Of a DNA stretch of 64,000 bases, positions 41,061 through 49,034 are shown one piece after another; position 1 is the stretch's first letter, and the number at the start of each line of letters is the position of its first letter. This DNA comes from Roseimicrobium gellanilyticum (GTDB taxonomy: Bacteria > Verrucomicrobiota > Verrucomicrobiia > Verrucomicrobiales > Verrucomicrobiaceae), in contig NZ_QNRR01000009.1 in NCBI RefSeq assembly GCF_003315205.1, positions 124,001 through 188,000 of the forward strand, read 5' to 3'. A program made the position numbers and the translations under genes. Under the pieces are notes generated by a model that worked only from the letters and a program-made list of their open reading frames with translations, was not told the origin of the DNA and ran no database searches.

Positions 41061-43073
41061 ATGAAAGCACGTCTCTCCCTTGGATGCCTCGTCGCCTCAG
41101 TCACTGCGAGCGTGGGATTTCTGGGTGCCCCCTTCGCACACAGCGCGGATCCGCTTCCTCAGCTTCAGCTGCGCCAAACGATCATCCGGGTTCCCGAGAG
41201 CGCGTTGTTCAAGGCCCTGGAGAAAAAGCCCGATGACGACACCCTGGCAACAGAACTTCGGGATTGGGCGAGCACTGGAGCCGCACAGGTGGTGTCTGAT
41301 CTCTCAGCCAAAGTCGAGTGGGGCGGGAGTTTCGACGTGAAGAACGGCCTGGTATACAAGTGGGTTGTGGAGAACGATCAGGATTCCGACAAACCGGTAC
41401 TGACTCCGACCTCCTGGCAGGACGTCTTTCTGGGCACTTCCCTGCGTGGGGAATATCGCCTGGAACAGAACCGCCTTCCGGCACACGCAGAGGTGGCACA
41501 GCCCGCGGAAGCTCCACTGGATCCCTTCAGTCCCGTTCGGGTGAGACTCGCGGACATTCCTGGAGGACTGGAGACGCAGGCCTTTGGCTGGGCCACCGAG
41601 ACGCGTGCCCAGATGAATCAGAAAGTCCGGTGGCCTCTGGTGTGGCCGGAGAACCGGAAACCGGAGGTGGGCTGGTATGAGCAGGACGACTTCTTGACGC
41701 AAACCCTCATCACCGATGCGCGAATCCGTCCCGGCCATACGGCCGTCCTGGCATTCCTGCGTCCGGCTTCCGATCTCGAAAGCGAACCCACCGTTCGCGA
41801 GCTTGATGTGGTGCTGGCCCATGCCGCCTCGCAGAAGACGCCGGCCTCCAAAGCGCCCAGCACCACCCATCCCGCCGTGCCACGCGTGCACCTGCTTGGC
41901 TTTGGCCTGAACGATCGCGATGCCACTGAGTTTCTCACCCATCGCCAGCCCGGCGATGATGCGGCGCTGCTGGGCAAGCTACAGGCCCTGGTGCAGGAAG
42001 GCAAGGCCGCACGCCGCCTGGTATGCGGTGCCCAGGCGTCGAGCTTTCGCGGCACACTCGCCACGGTACGTGAGCATTCCTATCCCACGGAAATGCCCAC
42101 CATTCCTTCGGCTTGGAACATGTGCCCGGTGGGGACGCGGGTGGAAATGGAACTCATGGGTCGCAGTCTCAATCTGGTGCTGACTCACCATCCGGCGCGC
42201 TTTCGGTGGGCCGAGTGGAAATGCGCGCTGGATGCACCGGAACTCATCATGAACCAGCCACAGTTCTTTGTGCAGCGCGTGCAAACGAATGTGGAGATTC
42301 CCGAGGGGAATGTGGCGCTGGTGGCCGCGATGCGCACGCCGGAGTGCCTGAAAGGATCGGACAAGGGACCTGTGATGGGGGAGACCATGCTGATCTTTGC
42401 CGAGCTGAACCAGCCCGCTGGCACACCTCCGCTCAAACGCTATCCGTCAGAGGAACATCAGCGTTTTCTCGACTTGGAGGCCGTAATCTTTGAACTGCCG
42501 GTTTCCGAGATCGCCGAGTGGCAGGGCCATGGCAGCCTGCCCGTCGATGCCGCAGACGATGAACAGCGCTTTCAGAAAGCCCTGGCAAAGGTCAAGGAAG
42601 GCAAGGCCAGCGTGGTCTGCCATCTGGCCATGGCCGCACAGGCAGGACAGCGCTCCAGGGTGGAATACGTCGAGGAGTTTCGCTACGTGACGGAATACAA
42701 TCCCGTGGATCACAATCCCACTGGTCGCTACCGACCCACTGCCATTGAAGAGCGTCCCGTCGGCTCCATCTGGGAAGTGGATGCAAGTCCTGTCGATCCC
42801 AACGGAGCCGGCGGCAAGCCGATGTTCTCCCTCAACTCCAGCCTGCGTCATGATGCGCTTCCCGCAGTGCAGCCCACGCTCAAGGAAGCGATGAAGTACA
42901 CACAGGACCATACCCACGACCTTCCGGTGCCGGTGTTCACGACAGATGAGTGGGTCGCAGGCTTCCCCCTCGTGTCCGGCAAGGCTCTCTGCCTGGGCCC
43001 CGTGCGGCCCAAGGGCGCACGGTTCCAGGACCGCATTCACGTGGCCTTCGTGAGAGGCGTGGTGAGGAAATGA
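41061..43073 (+). CDS. Large secreted protein with three internal repeats
   Basis: The protein has 670 residues from the ATG at 41061, with a signal peptide (MKARLSLGCLVASVTASVGF ... AHSA). Three regions of similar layout lie at about residues 63-140, 300-370 and 502-575. Each starts with a helix, then a strand (LQALVQEGKAARRLVCGAQA; LAKVKEGKASVVCHLAMAAQ; LRDWASTGAAQVVSDLSAKV), then a TE or PxxW stretch and PVGT/PVGSxxE. The pattern recalls repeats in secretin-associated verrucomicrobial proteins. There is no membrane segment and no catalytic motif. It is divergent from the AlkD-like gene. Confidence 0.65.
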   Translation: MKARLSLGCLVASVTASVGFLGAPFAHSADPLPQLQLRQTIIRVPESALFKALEKKPDDDTLATELRDWASTGAAQVVSDLSAKVEWGGSFDVKNGLVYKWVVENDQDSDKPVLTPTSWQDVFLGTSLRGEYRLEQNRLPAHAEVAQPAEAPLDPFSPVRVRLADIPGGLETQAFGWATETRAQMNQKVRWPLVWPENRKPEVGWYEQDDFLTQTLITDARIRPGHTAVLAFLRPASDLESEPTVRELDVVLAHAASQKTPASKAPSTTHPAVPRVHLLGFGLNDRDATEFLTHRQPGDDAALLGKLQALVQEGKAARRLVCGAQASSFRGTLATVREHSYPTEMPTIPSAWNMCPVGTRVEMELMGRSLNLVLTHHPARFRWAEWKCALDAPELIMNQPQFFVQRVQTNVEIPEGNVALVAAMRTPECLKGSDKGPVMGETMLIFAELNQPAGTPPLKRYPSEEHQRFLDLEAVIFELPVSEIAEWQGHGSLPVDAADDEQRFQKALAKVKEGKASVVCHLAMAAQAGQRSRVEYVEEFRYVTEYNPVDHNPTGRYRPTAIEERPVGSIWEVDASPVDPNGAGGKPMFSLNSSLRHDALPAVQPTLKEAMKYTQDHTHDLPVPVFTTDEWVAGFPLVSGKALCLGPVRPKGARFQDRIHVAFVRGVVRK

Positions 43074-43082
43074 GAGGGTGTC

Positions 43083-44063
43083 CTACACCATGGCGCGCAG
43101 CTCTTCGAGCGCCTGTCGGGTGCGGATGATGCCCTCCTCCTCGGTGTGCTTCTGGCCTTCGTACTCCACACCGATGTAGCCATTGTATCCAGTGGCCACG
43201 ACGATCTTGATCAGGCGCTCGAAGTCGAGCGTGATCTCGCGGGGTTCACGGCGGTCTTCCGTGTAGAACTTGCCCGCGCCCGTGTCCCAATCGAACGATT
43301 TCGCACTGACGGCCTGCTTCACCCAGGGCATGAACTCACGCATACCCTGGTAGGGATTGTACAGCTCCGCTTTCTCGCGGTTCGTGTAGAAGTTGCCGAA
43401 GTCCGGCAGGATGCCCACGCGCACGTGGTCGGCCTGCTTCATCACCTGGGTGAGCCACTTGCCGTTGGAGGAGAGGCCACCGTGATTCTCCACGACGACA
43501 AAGAGGCCACGCTTGTCGCCCTCCACGCAGAGGGCATGCAGGCCCTCCGCGGCGAGCTTCGCCTGTTCATCCCAGCTCAGCTTGGCATCGCTGGCGGCAT
43601 TCACACGGATGCTGTGGCAGCCCAGGAACTTCGCCGCATCAAGCCACTTGAGATGGTTCTGCACGGTCTGCTTGCGCTTCGCGTCATCGGGATCTCCGAG
43701 GTTCCCTTCGCGGTCGCACATGATGAGCAGGCTGTTCACTCCTTCACCTTCGGCGCGCGTCTTCATCTCCCCGAGGTAGGATTTGTCCTCGCCCTTGTCC
43801 ATGAACATCTGGTTCACGTACTCGATGCCATCGATGCCGAGCTTCTTCGCGGTCTTGGCGAAGTCGAGGTTGTCGAGCGGTTCCGCGCCCGCCTTCTTGA
43901 AGAAGCGCTTGTTCAGCGACCACTGCGCGAGCGAGATCTTGAAGGGCTCTTTCTTCTCCGCGGCGAAGACGTTCGCGACCGGTTGCGTCAGCGCAGCAGC
44001 ACCGATGGCAGCGGCGTGTTTCAGGAACGAGCGACGGGACGAGGAAGGAGATGGGGCGTGCAT
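43083..44063 (-). CDS. Tat-exported sugar phosphate isomerase/epimerase-type TIM barrel
   Basis: This 326-residue protein has a Tat signal (SSSRRSFLKHAAAIGAAALT). The TIM-barrel domain, of the AP-endonuclease-2/xylose isomerase-like family, shows KLGIDGIEYVNQMF, RAEGEGVNSLLIMCDREGN, FLGCHSIRVNAASD, LFVVVENHGGLSSNGKWL with the metal glutamate in VVENHGG, VGILPDFGNFY with the aspartate, and YNGYIGVEYEGQ. Metal ligands appear intact. The family is much expanded and exported in PVC bacteria and may isomerise or epimerise sugars in the periplasm. Confidence 0.88.
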   Translation of the reverse strand: MHAPSPSSSRRSFLKHAAAIGAAALTQPVANVFAAEKKEPFKISLAQWSLNKRFFKKAGAEPLDNLDFAKTAKKLGIDGIEYVNQMFMDKGEDKSYLGEMKTRAEGEGVNSLLIMCDREGNLGDPDDAKRKQTVQNHLKWLDAAKFLGCHSIRVNAASDAKLSWDEQAKLAAEGLHALCVEGDKRGLFVVVENHGGLSSNGKWLTQVMKQADHVRVGILPDFGNFYTNREKAELYNPYQGMREFMPWVKQAVSAKSFDWDTGAGKFYTEDRREPREITLDFERLIKIVVATGYNGYIGVEYEGQKHTEEEGIIRTRQALEELRAMV

Positions 44064-44133
44064 GGCGGATCAAAAAGTGAAATCGGAAGGCGATGCTGAG
44101 CGATGCGCCTGCGATGCACAACCCAAATCCGCG

Positions 44134-44997
44134 CTACCGCACCTTCGCGGCCTGCCACGCGCCTTCTGGAGATCTCCTCAGGGAAAGGAATCCACGCGCG
44201 TCCACGCGGTTGGCCTTCTTCTCATAGACGGCGATGATCCAGGAATCTGGCGCAGCGGGCAATGCCATGAGTGTTTGAGGTGCTGTGGCGCTGTTTGTCA
44301 GGGCGGTCTGCAGCGTGCCATGGCTGCCAAGTTCTTGGGCGCCATCCCAGCTCTCGGGACTAGCAATGGCAAAGCGACGACCCTCGCGCTGAACGTAGGG
44401 AAGATTTTCCCAGCTCGCGAGTTCCAGCCGCGGGATCACCGCACCGGGAGGAAGCGGCGTGGGGTCGAGCAGCCAGGCATCGGGCAGGACCTGGAGCAGA
44501 GTTTCAAAGTGATCGCGCCGCAGCATGGATTCCCAAACGCTTCGCAATGGGCGGAGTCTCAGCAGGGCAAGCCAGAGGGGTGCGGCAGCATCTTGGGGCG
44601 GATCCAAAAGAGCCGGAAGAACCTTGGGCGCCTCAGGGTCTGTCTGCCTCCAGAGTGCGAGGGCCTTGGTCGCGAGGTCCGGGGGAAGCATCAGGGCCGC
44701 CAGTCGGATGTCTGTGCCGCTCAGGCTGTAGGCCGAGAGGAAAGTACCGTCCTCCTTCAAACTGGCAGGGATTCCACCGTCTTTCCCAAGCCACGGTTTC
44801 AGCGGTGCAAACGTCTCATCCTGAAGGATACGTTGGTGGACCAATGCACGTGCCGCGAGAAAGCGCTCGAGCTTGTGGCCGAGGGAACGAAAGACGTTCG
44901 TCTGCGCCTTGCTCATCTCGGTGGGGGCTGCAGATGCGGAGCGCAAGAGTGGCTCGAGATCCGGGGGAAAATGGGAGTCTGCCAAGAAGAGGGCCAT
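44134..44997 (-). CDS. Protein of unknown function
   Basis: The protein has 287 residues from the ATG at 44995-44997 (MALFLADSHFPPDLEPLLRS); the frame opens ten residues further up. It is rich in Leu, Ala and Pro, without signal or membrane segments. Possible blocks are RFLAARALVHQRILQDETF, FLSAYSLSGTDIRLAALML and SWIIAVYEKKANRVDARGFL. It does not resemble a family I know. It lies upstream of an isomerase/epimerase gene and divergent from a prepilin-like gene. Confidence 0.55.
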   Translation of the reverse strand: MALFLADSHFPPDLEPLLRSASAAPTEMSKAQTNVFRSLGHKLERFLAARALVHQRILQDETFAPLKPWLGKDGGIPASLKEDGTFLSAYSLSGTDIRLAALMLPPDLATKALALWRQTDPEAPKVLPALLDPPQDAAAPLWLALLRLRPLRSVWESMLRRDHFETLLQVLPDAWLLDPTPLPPGAVIPRLELASWENLPYVQREGRRFAIASPESWDGAQELGSHGTLQTALTNSATAPQTLMALPAAPDSWIIAVYEKKANRVDARGFLSLRRSPEGAWQAAKVR

Positions 44998-45091
44998 GGT
45001 TCGTTTCTCCGAACTATTTCTAAACACTAGATAAATCTTTATGAATTATTGTTGCTATAATTAAACAGATTTACGATAATCTTTTCTTTAT
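44998..45091. promoter_or_regulatory. AT-rich divergent promoter region
   Basis: This 94-base stretch is far more AT-rich than anything around it. It contains a consensus -10 TATAAT at 45056-45061 (plus strand), 31 bases before the prepilin-like start; the matching -35 region is weak. The minus strand has similar AT motifs for the opposite gene. A sharp AT island in a GC-rich genome suggests a promoter or nucleoid-protein binding site. Confidence 0.4.
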
Positions 45092-45520
45092 ATGAGAACT
45101 GGCTCTCCCTTGCTCTCCCCGCTCCGTCGTCGCAGCGGTGCTGGGATGACCTTGATAGAGGTGCTCACGGTCATGTGCATCATTGGCCTGCTGACAGCGA
45201 TTGCCGTGCCGCAGATTTCGGCGCTGGCCAGCGGAAATGCCCAGGAAATTCGGCACCGCCGCAATGCGCAGGAGCTCGCCGCCGTGTGCGCCACGGCAGA
45301 AGCCGCTGGCCTGAAGTTCGTGGCGGCCAATGATCTGGAGCAGTCGATTCGCAACATCATCAAGGGCGGCACCCCAGCAGCGGGACCCTTCCAAGGGAAG
45401 GGTTTTGGGGTTCAGGGATTGCTGGAAGAAGATGTGCAAGGGGTGCAGAGGTATCTTTCACTGAGGGACGGTCGCTTGATCTACGATTCCTCTGGCGAAA
45501 TGGCGGCAGCCAAACAATAG
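45092..45520 (+). CDS. Prepilin-type N-methylation protein (type IV pilin/pseudopilin-like)
   Basis: This 142-residue protein has a short basic leader (MRTGSPLLSPLRRRSGAG) and the type III signal GMTLIEVLTVMCIIGLLTAI with processing after the Gly and Glu at mature position 5 (TLIEV, normally FTLIE). The hydrophobic helix is followed by VPQISALASGNAQEI. The C-terminal domain is small and helical, so a minor pilin or pseudopilin is more likely than the major subunit. Such proteins are abundant in Planctomycetes/Verrucomicrobia. No assembly ATPase or PilD is nearby. Confidence 0.85.
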   Translation: MRTGSPLLSPLRRRSGAGMTLIEVLTVMCIIGLLTAIAVPQISALASGNAQEIRHRRNAQELAAVCATAEAAGLKFVAANDLEQSIRNIIKGGTPAAGPFQGKGFGVQGLLEEDVQGVQRYLSLRDGRLIYDSSGEMAAAKQ

Positions 45521-45545
45521 GCCTTCGGTGCCGACGAGACTCGGG

Positions 45546-46346
45546 CTAGCGCGGACGCTGGCATACCGGACACCAGCAGGCAGTGCGACCTCGCACGGAT
45601 TCGCGGACCAGCTCGGCCTCACATCTCGGGCAGCAGTGACCGTCCTCCCAGCGGTAGCGGAAGAGCCAGTTCAGCGGCGGGTCATCCCAATCCACGCCAA
45701 CGGTTTCCAGCGCGACGCGGCATACCTTTTTGATGGTGCGATGCAGTGCGCGCACAGCTTTCTCATCGAGAGCCCCTCCCAGAATGTGCGGCGGTAATTT
45801 CATCTGCCAGAGAATTTCGTCCGCCATCCAGTTCCCGATACCGGGAAACCACCGCTGGTCGAGCAGGAGTGCCTTCAACGGGGTGCGCGCGTGCCTTTGA
45901 AGGATCTCCCGCAGGCGCGGCACGGTGAACCCTTCGTCCATCGGCTGGGGAGGCAGGGTAAGCCAGGCCGGGGGAGGGGTCTTGCCCTGGTGGTACAACA
46001 CGGAGCCGAACTGCCGCGGATCGGTAAACACCAATGCATGCGTGCGCGTGTGCAGCACCAGGTGATCGTGCTTCGCTGGTTCGTAGGGCTGCGGCTTGGC
46101 TGCGAGCTCGCCCGTCATGCCGAGGTGAATGGTGAGCCACTGCCCCTTGCTGAACTCAAAGAGCATCTGCTTCCCATGCGTGCGTGTGCTTCGCAGTTGC
46201 GCCCCCGGCAATCCCTCGGTGAGTGCGGTCGTGTCACAAGCACGGAAGACCCGCGTCTTGGATCGGATATCCAGCGCGGTGATGCGTTTGTCCTTTCCCG
46301 CATCCCACTGCTTCGCGTAGTAGAAGACTTCCGCGAGCTCAGGCAT
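45546..46346 (-). CDS. Fpg/Nei-family DNA glycosylase
   Basis: This 266-residue base-excision enzyme removes oxidised bases and nicks the abasic site. It starts MPELAEVFYYAKQWD: P2 is the catalytic nucleophile and E3 the general acid (PELAEV where Fpg has PELPEV). The HGKQMLFEF strand holds the lysine region, LDQRWFPGIGNWMADEILWQ is the helix-two-turn-helix, and the C-terminus has the zinc finger with CPRC and CWCPVCQ. The DNA-binding residues are in place. Substrate choice between 8-oxoG (Fpg) and pyrimidines (Nei) cannot be told. Confidence 0.93.
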   Translation of the reverse strand: MPELAEVFYYAKQWDAGKDKRITALDIRSKTRVFRACDTTALTEGLPGAQLRSTRTHGKQMLFEFSKGQWLTIHLGMTGELAAKPQPYEPAKHDHLVLHTRTHALVFTDPRQFGSVLYHQGKTPPPAWLTLPPQPMDEGFTVPRLREILQRHARTPLKALLLDQRWFPGIGNWMADEILWQMKLPPHILGGALDEKAVRALHRTIKKVCRVALETVGVDWDDPPLNWLFRYRWEDGHCCPRCEAELVRESVRGRTACWCPVCQRPR

Positions 46347-46399
46347 GCGGCATCATATCCCCACGAAGCCGATTGGGTCAACCCTGAGGCTGGGGTCAA

Positions 46400-47371
46400 T
46401 CAAGTCAGCTTGAAGACGCGTCGGGCGTTTCCCGCGAGAATCTTTTGCCTCGCGATTTCATCCGGCACCAGCTTGCGGATGAGGGCGATCATCTTGCTGC
46501 CACAGCAATTCTTCTCCTCGGGCACGCCGAGCACGTCCTGACAGTCGCTGCCGTACAGGAGCTTGTCCTGATGCCGGGCAAAGAAGGCGGCGCCCTGTTC
46601 CTCATCGCGGGTGAAGGCATTGAGCCCGGAGCCGGCGGAGAGATCCGCGAAGAAATTCGGATACTGCGTGAGCCACTTGTCCGTGAGTCCTCCGGGGGTG
46701 ACCTTGCCCTTGGGATAGAGATCCTCCTGCTTGTGCGCGGCATCCACATTGCCCCAGGTGGTCTGCGCATGCGCGATGAAGTTCACTGTGGGATATTTTT
46801 CCAGGATCTGGTAGAACCGCTCGTAGCCGAGGTTGTAGGTCTTGTGCTGGAAGTGGAGCAGCACCGGCACGCCATACGCCTTGGCGAGGTCATACATCTT
46901 CAGGCTCACGGCAGAGTCGCACTCCACGCTGAACTTCTGCTCGCCAATGCCGCACGCGCCGAGTTTAAGATACTTCTCCATCACCGGGATGGCGTTCTCC
47001 AGATCCGTGACCTCATTGGCACAGAAGACGAACTTGTCCGGGTGTTCCTTTGTCAATCGATATGCCGCTTCATTCCCCAGCACGCGCGCGGCGAGGCCGA
47101 AGGATTTGCCGTTGTGCGTGGAGGGACGCAACGCATCCGAACCCGCCGGCAGCAGGATGGTCTTCGTCACGCCCATCGCATCCTGATGCTTGATGAGGTC
47201 CGCGTCGGTACGCCCGTGGTAGTTCGTGTGCTGGTGGATGTCCACGATCTCAGCGCGGGGGGAGGAGGTCTGCGCGAGGAGGGAATGTTGTTTCCCAAAG
47301 GCACTGCCAAGCAGCGCGGCAGAAGAGGCGGCCATCCAGCGACGACGGGTGAGGGGAGCACGAGCGGGCAT
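46400..47371 (-). CDS. Exported amidohydrolase-family protein
   Basis: This 323-residue protein has a Tat-like signal (LTRRRWMAASSAALLGSAFG). The amidohydrolase (TIM-barrel, COG2159-type) features are DIHQHTNYHGRTDADLIKHQ with the HxH-like metal ligands (HQH), VPVLLHFQHKT, NFIAHAQTTWGN (metal His) and LLYGSDCQD with the metal Asp. The C-terminal IARQKILAGNARRVFKL is typical of the family. It would hydrolyse or decarboxylate an unknown substrate in the periplasm. Confidence 0.85.
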   Translation of the reverse strand: MPARAPLTRRRWMAASSAALLGSAFGKQHSLLAQTSSPRAEIVDIHQHTNYHGRTDADLIKHQDAMGVTKTILLPAGSDALRPSTHNGKSFGLAARVLGNEAAYRLTKEHPDKFVFCANEVTDLENAIPVMEKYLKLGACGIGEQKFSVECDSAVSLKMYDLAKAYGVPVLLHFQHKTYNLGYERFYQILEKYPTVNFIAHAQTTWGNVDAAHKQEDLYPKGKVTPGGLTDKWLTQYPNFFADLSAGSGLNAFTRDEEQGAAFFARHQDKLLYGSDCQDVLGVPEEKNCCGSKMIALIRKLVPDEIARQKILAGNARRVFKLT

Positions 47372-47489
47372 GGGAAGGGAACGCCGTGTGGCGGGAACTT
47401 TTTCTCATCGGAGCGGTGCCTGCTACAGGATTACCAGTTCCGGTCACAGGAGCATTGCCTTGCTGTGCGGAAGTTGGCACGATGCGGCC

Positions 47490-48932
47490 ATGGAAGAATT
47501 ACCGGCTGATACCGGGGCTGGATCACAATCCAGGGAAAGGCGCCATCGCTGGACGGTCATCCTGATCACCCTCCTCTGCATCACAGGATGGGCGGCCTTC
47601 ATGATCTTCGCTCACAAGCCTGCCGCATTGATTCTACCTGGCGGTACCAAAGTGACCTATGTGGAGGTCGCCGACGGCGAAAGGAAAGGCGTATTGCACT
47701 CGAACAGATCGGGTCAACCCGCTTACATTCACGCCCTGGAAATCAAAGAGAGCACCTTCGATAAAATTCGGGCCCAGCTTCCCCGCTTTATCGATCGGAT
47801 GCTGCCCGGCAAACGCATCCCCGCAGGGAGAACTTCAGGCTACGAATCCGCTGCCGCCCAGGCGTTCTGGTTTGCGATTGACGGGCCCTTCGAACCCGAA
47901 GATTGGAGGTTCTTCTGGGTGGATGATCAGGGATATGAGTCCGAGGTACGGCACTGGCATCTGAGCAATCCCGGAGAATGGTTGGGTGTGGAGGGCAATG
48001 TCCCCCGAATTCAGGAACTACTGCATCTGAAGGTCCGGTCACGAACGGGAGAAAAGGACGGAGACTATGGGACTCCCAGCCGGGGATCGCTTCCCGGCAT
48101 CGCCAAGGACGGTATCTTGGGCGAGGTGGTGGCCGAGATGAAATTCCAGAACCCTTTACGGAGAACAGACCTGGTCAATCCGCTGACCGCCCAGCCTTTG
48201 CCAGCAAAGGTGTCTGTGGATGGGCATGAGCTCGTTCTAAAAGGAGCTACCCGGGCACGCATTGCAAGCGATCGCACCTTTGGTTTGCATCTGGATCTGG
48301 CGCTGGAGGGCGAGCACTCCCTCACAAGCCTCTTCTCTCTGCATGACTGGACGATCGAGGACGGGAACGGCAACGTCATGGTTCCAGGGCATGGAATGCT
48401 TTCTGAAACGGGCCAGTTGTGGGACTGTGCGCCGTGGAGCGATGCCCCGGTGTGGAAGATCCGCTTTGTTCCGGTGTTGAGCGATCCGAAGAACTACACA
48501 GATGAGGAAATCATCACGCTGGATCCCATGCCAGTGCCCGTATACCCGCGCAAGAAAGACATCAATACCTGGCGTTCTGAACGCTTGGTGGGCAAGTCCA
48601 CCACCATCACCGCCCGATCACCCGAGCCGATGGGCCCCAATGAGATTGTTTTCGACATCACCATCACTCCCGCGGTCAACGGCCACAGTCTGCAACTGCT
48701 GCACGCCACCGATGAGTCCGGTAGCCAGACCGTGCAAACTCGCTACGGTCAGGAAAAATATGCCATGTCGTTGGCATCGGTCGCACCCGCAGGTAGCACT
48801 GCCATGCCTGTCTCGACCGAGTTGGTCGGGCGATGCCGCCGGCCCACTACCGGCAAAACCCTGACAGTGACTCTGGCCTTCAAGAAGGTGACGCCGGTGG
48901 AGTTCACGTTCCGCCCCGAATTCGAGCCGTGA
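47490..48932 (+). CDS. Membrane-anchored protein of unknown function
   Basis: The protein has 480 residues from the ATG at 47490; the longer frame is unlikely. A transmembrane helix at about residues 22-43 (WTVILITLLCITGWAAFMIF) with a basic start makes an N-in/C-out topology. The external part is mainly beta, with YVEVADGERKGVLHSNRSGQ, WFAIDGPFEPEDWRFFWVDD, LFSLHDWTIEDGNGNVMVPG and IVFDITITPAVNGHSL. No catalytic motif recognised. It precedes the cytochrome/DUF1549 gene by 102 bases. Confidence 0.65.
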   Translation: MEELPADTGAGSQSRERRHRWTVILITLLCITGWAAFMIFAHKPAALILPGGTKVTYVEVADGERKGVLHSNRSGQPAYIHALEIKESTFDKIRAQLPRFIDRMLPGKRIPAGRTSGYESAAAQAFWFAIDGPFEPEDWRFFWVDDQGYESEVRHWHLSNPGEWLGVEGNVPRIQELLHLKVRSRTGEKDGDYGTPSRGSLPGIAKDGILGEVVAEMKFQNPLRRTDLVNPLTAQPLPAKVSVDGHELVLKGATRARIASDRTFGLHLDLALEGEHSLTSLFSLHDWTIEDGNGNVMVPGHGMLSETGQLWDCAPWSDAPVWKIRFVPVLSDPKNYTDEEIITLDPMPVPVYPRKKDINTWRSERLVGKSTTITARSPEPMGPNEIVFDITITPAVNGHSLQLLHATDESGSQTVQTRYGQEKYAMSLASVAPAGSTAMPVSTELVGRCRRPTTGKTLTVTLAFKKVTPVEFTFRPEFEP

Positions 48933-49034
48933 CCGAGGGTAGCCTGTACAAGGCAGCCTCCGCCAATCCCCGGAAGATTGGCCCGCAGAGGGCGTTTCCT
49001 CTTTCCGGTGTCCTTGCCTCGCCAGCCCCATATC

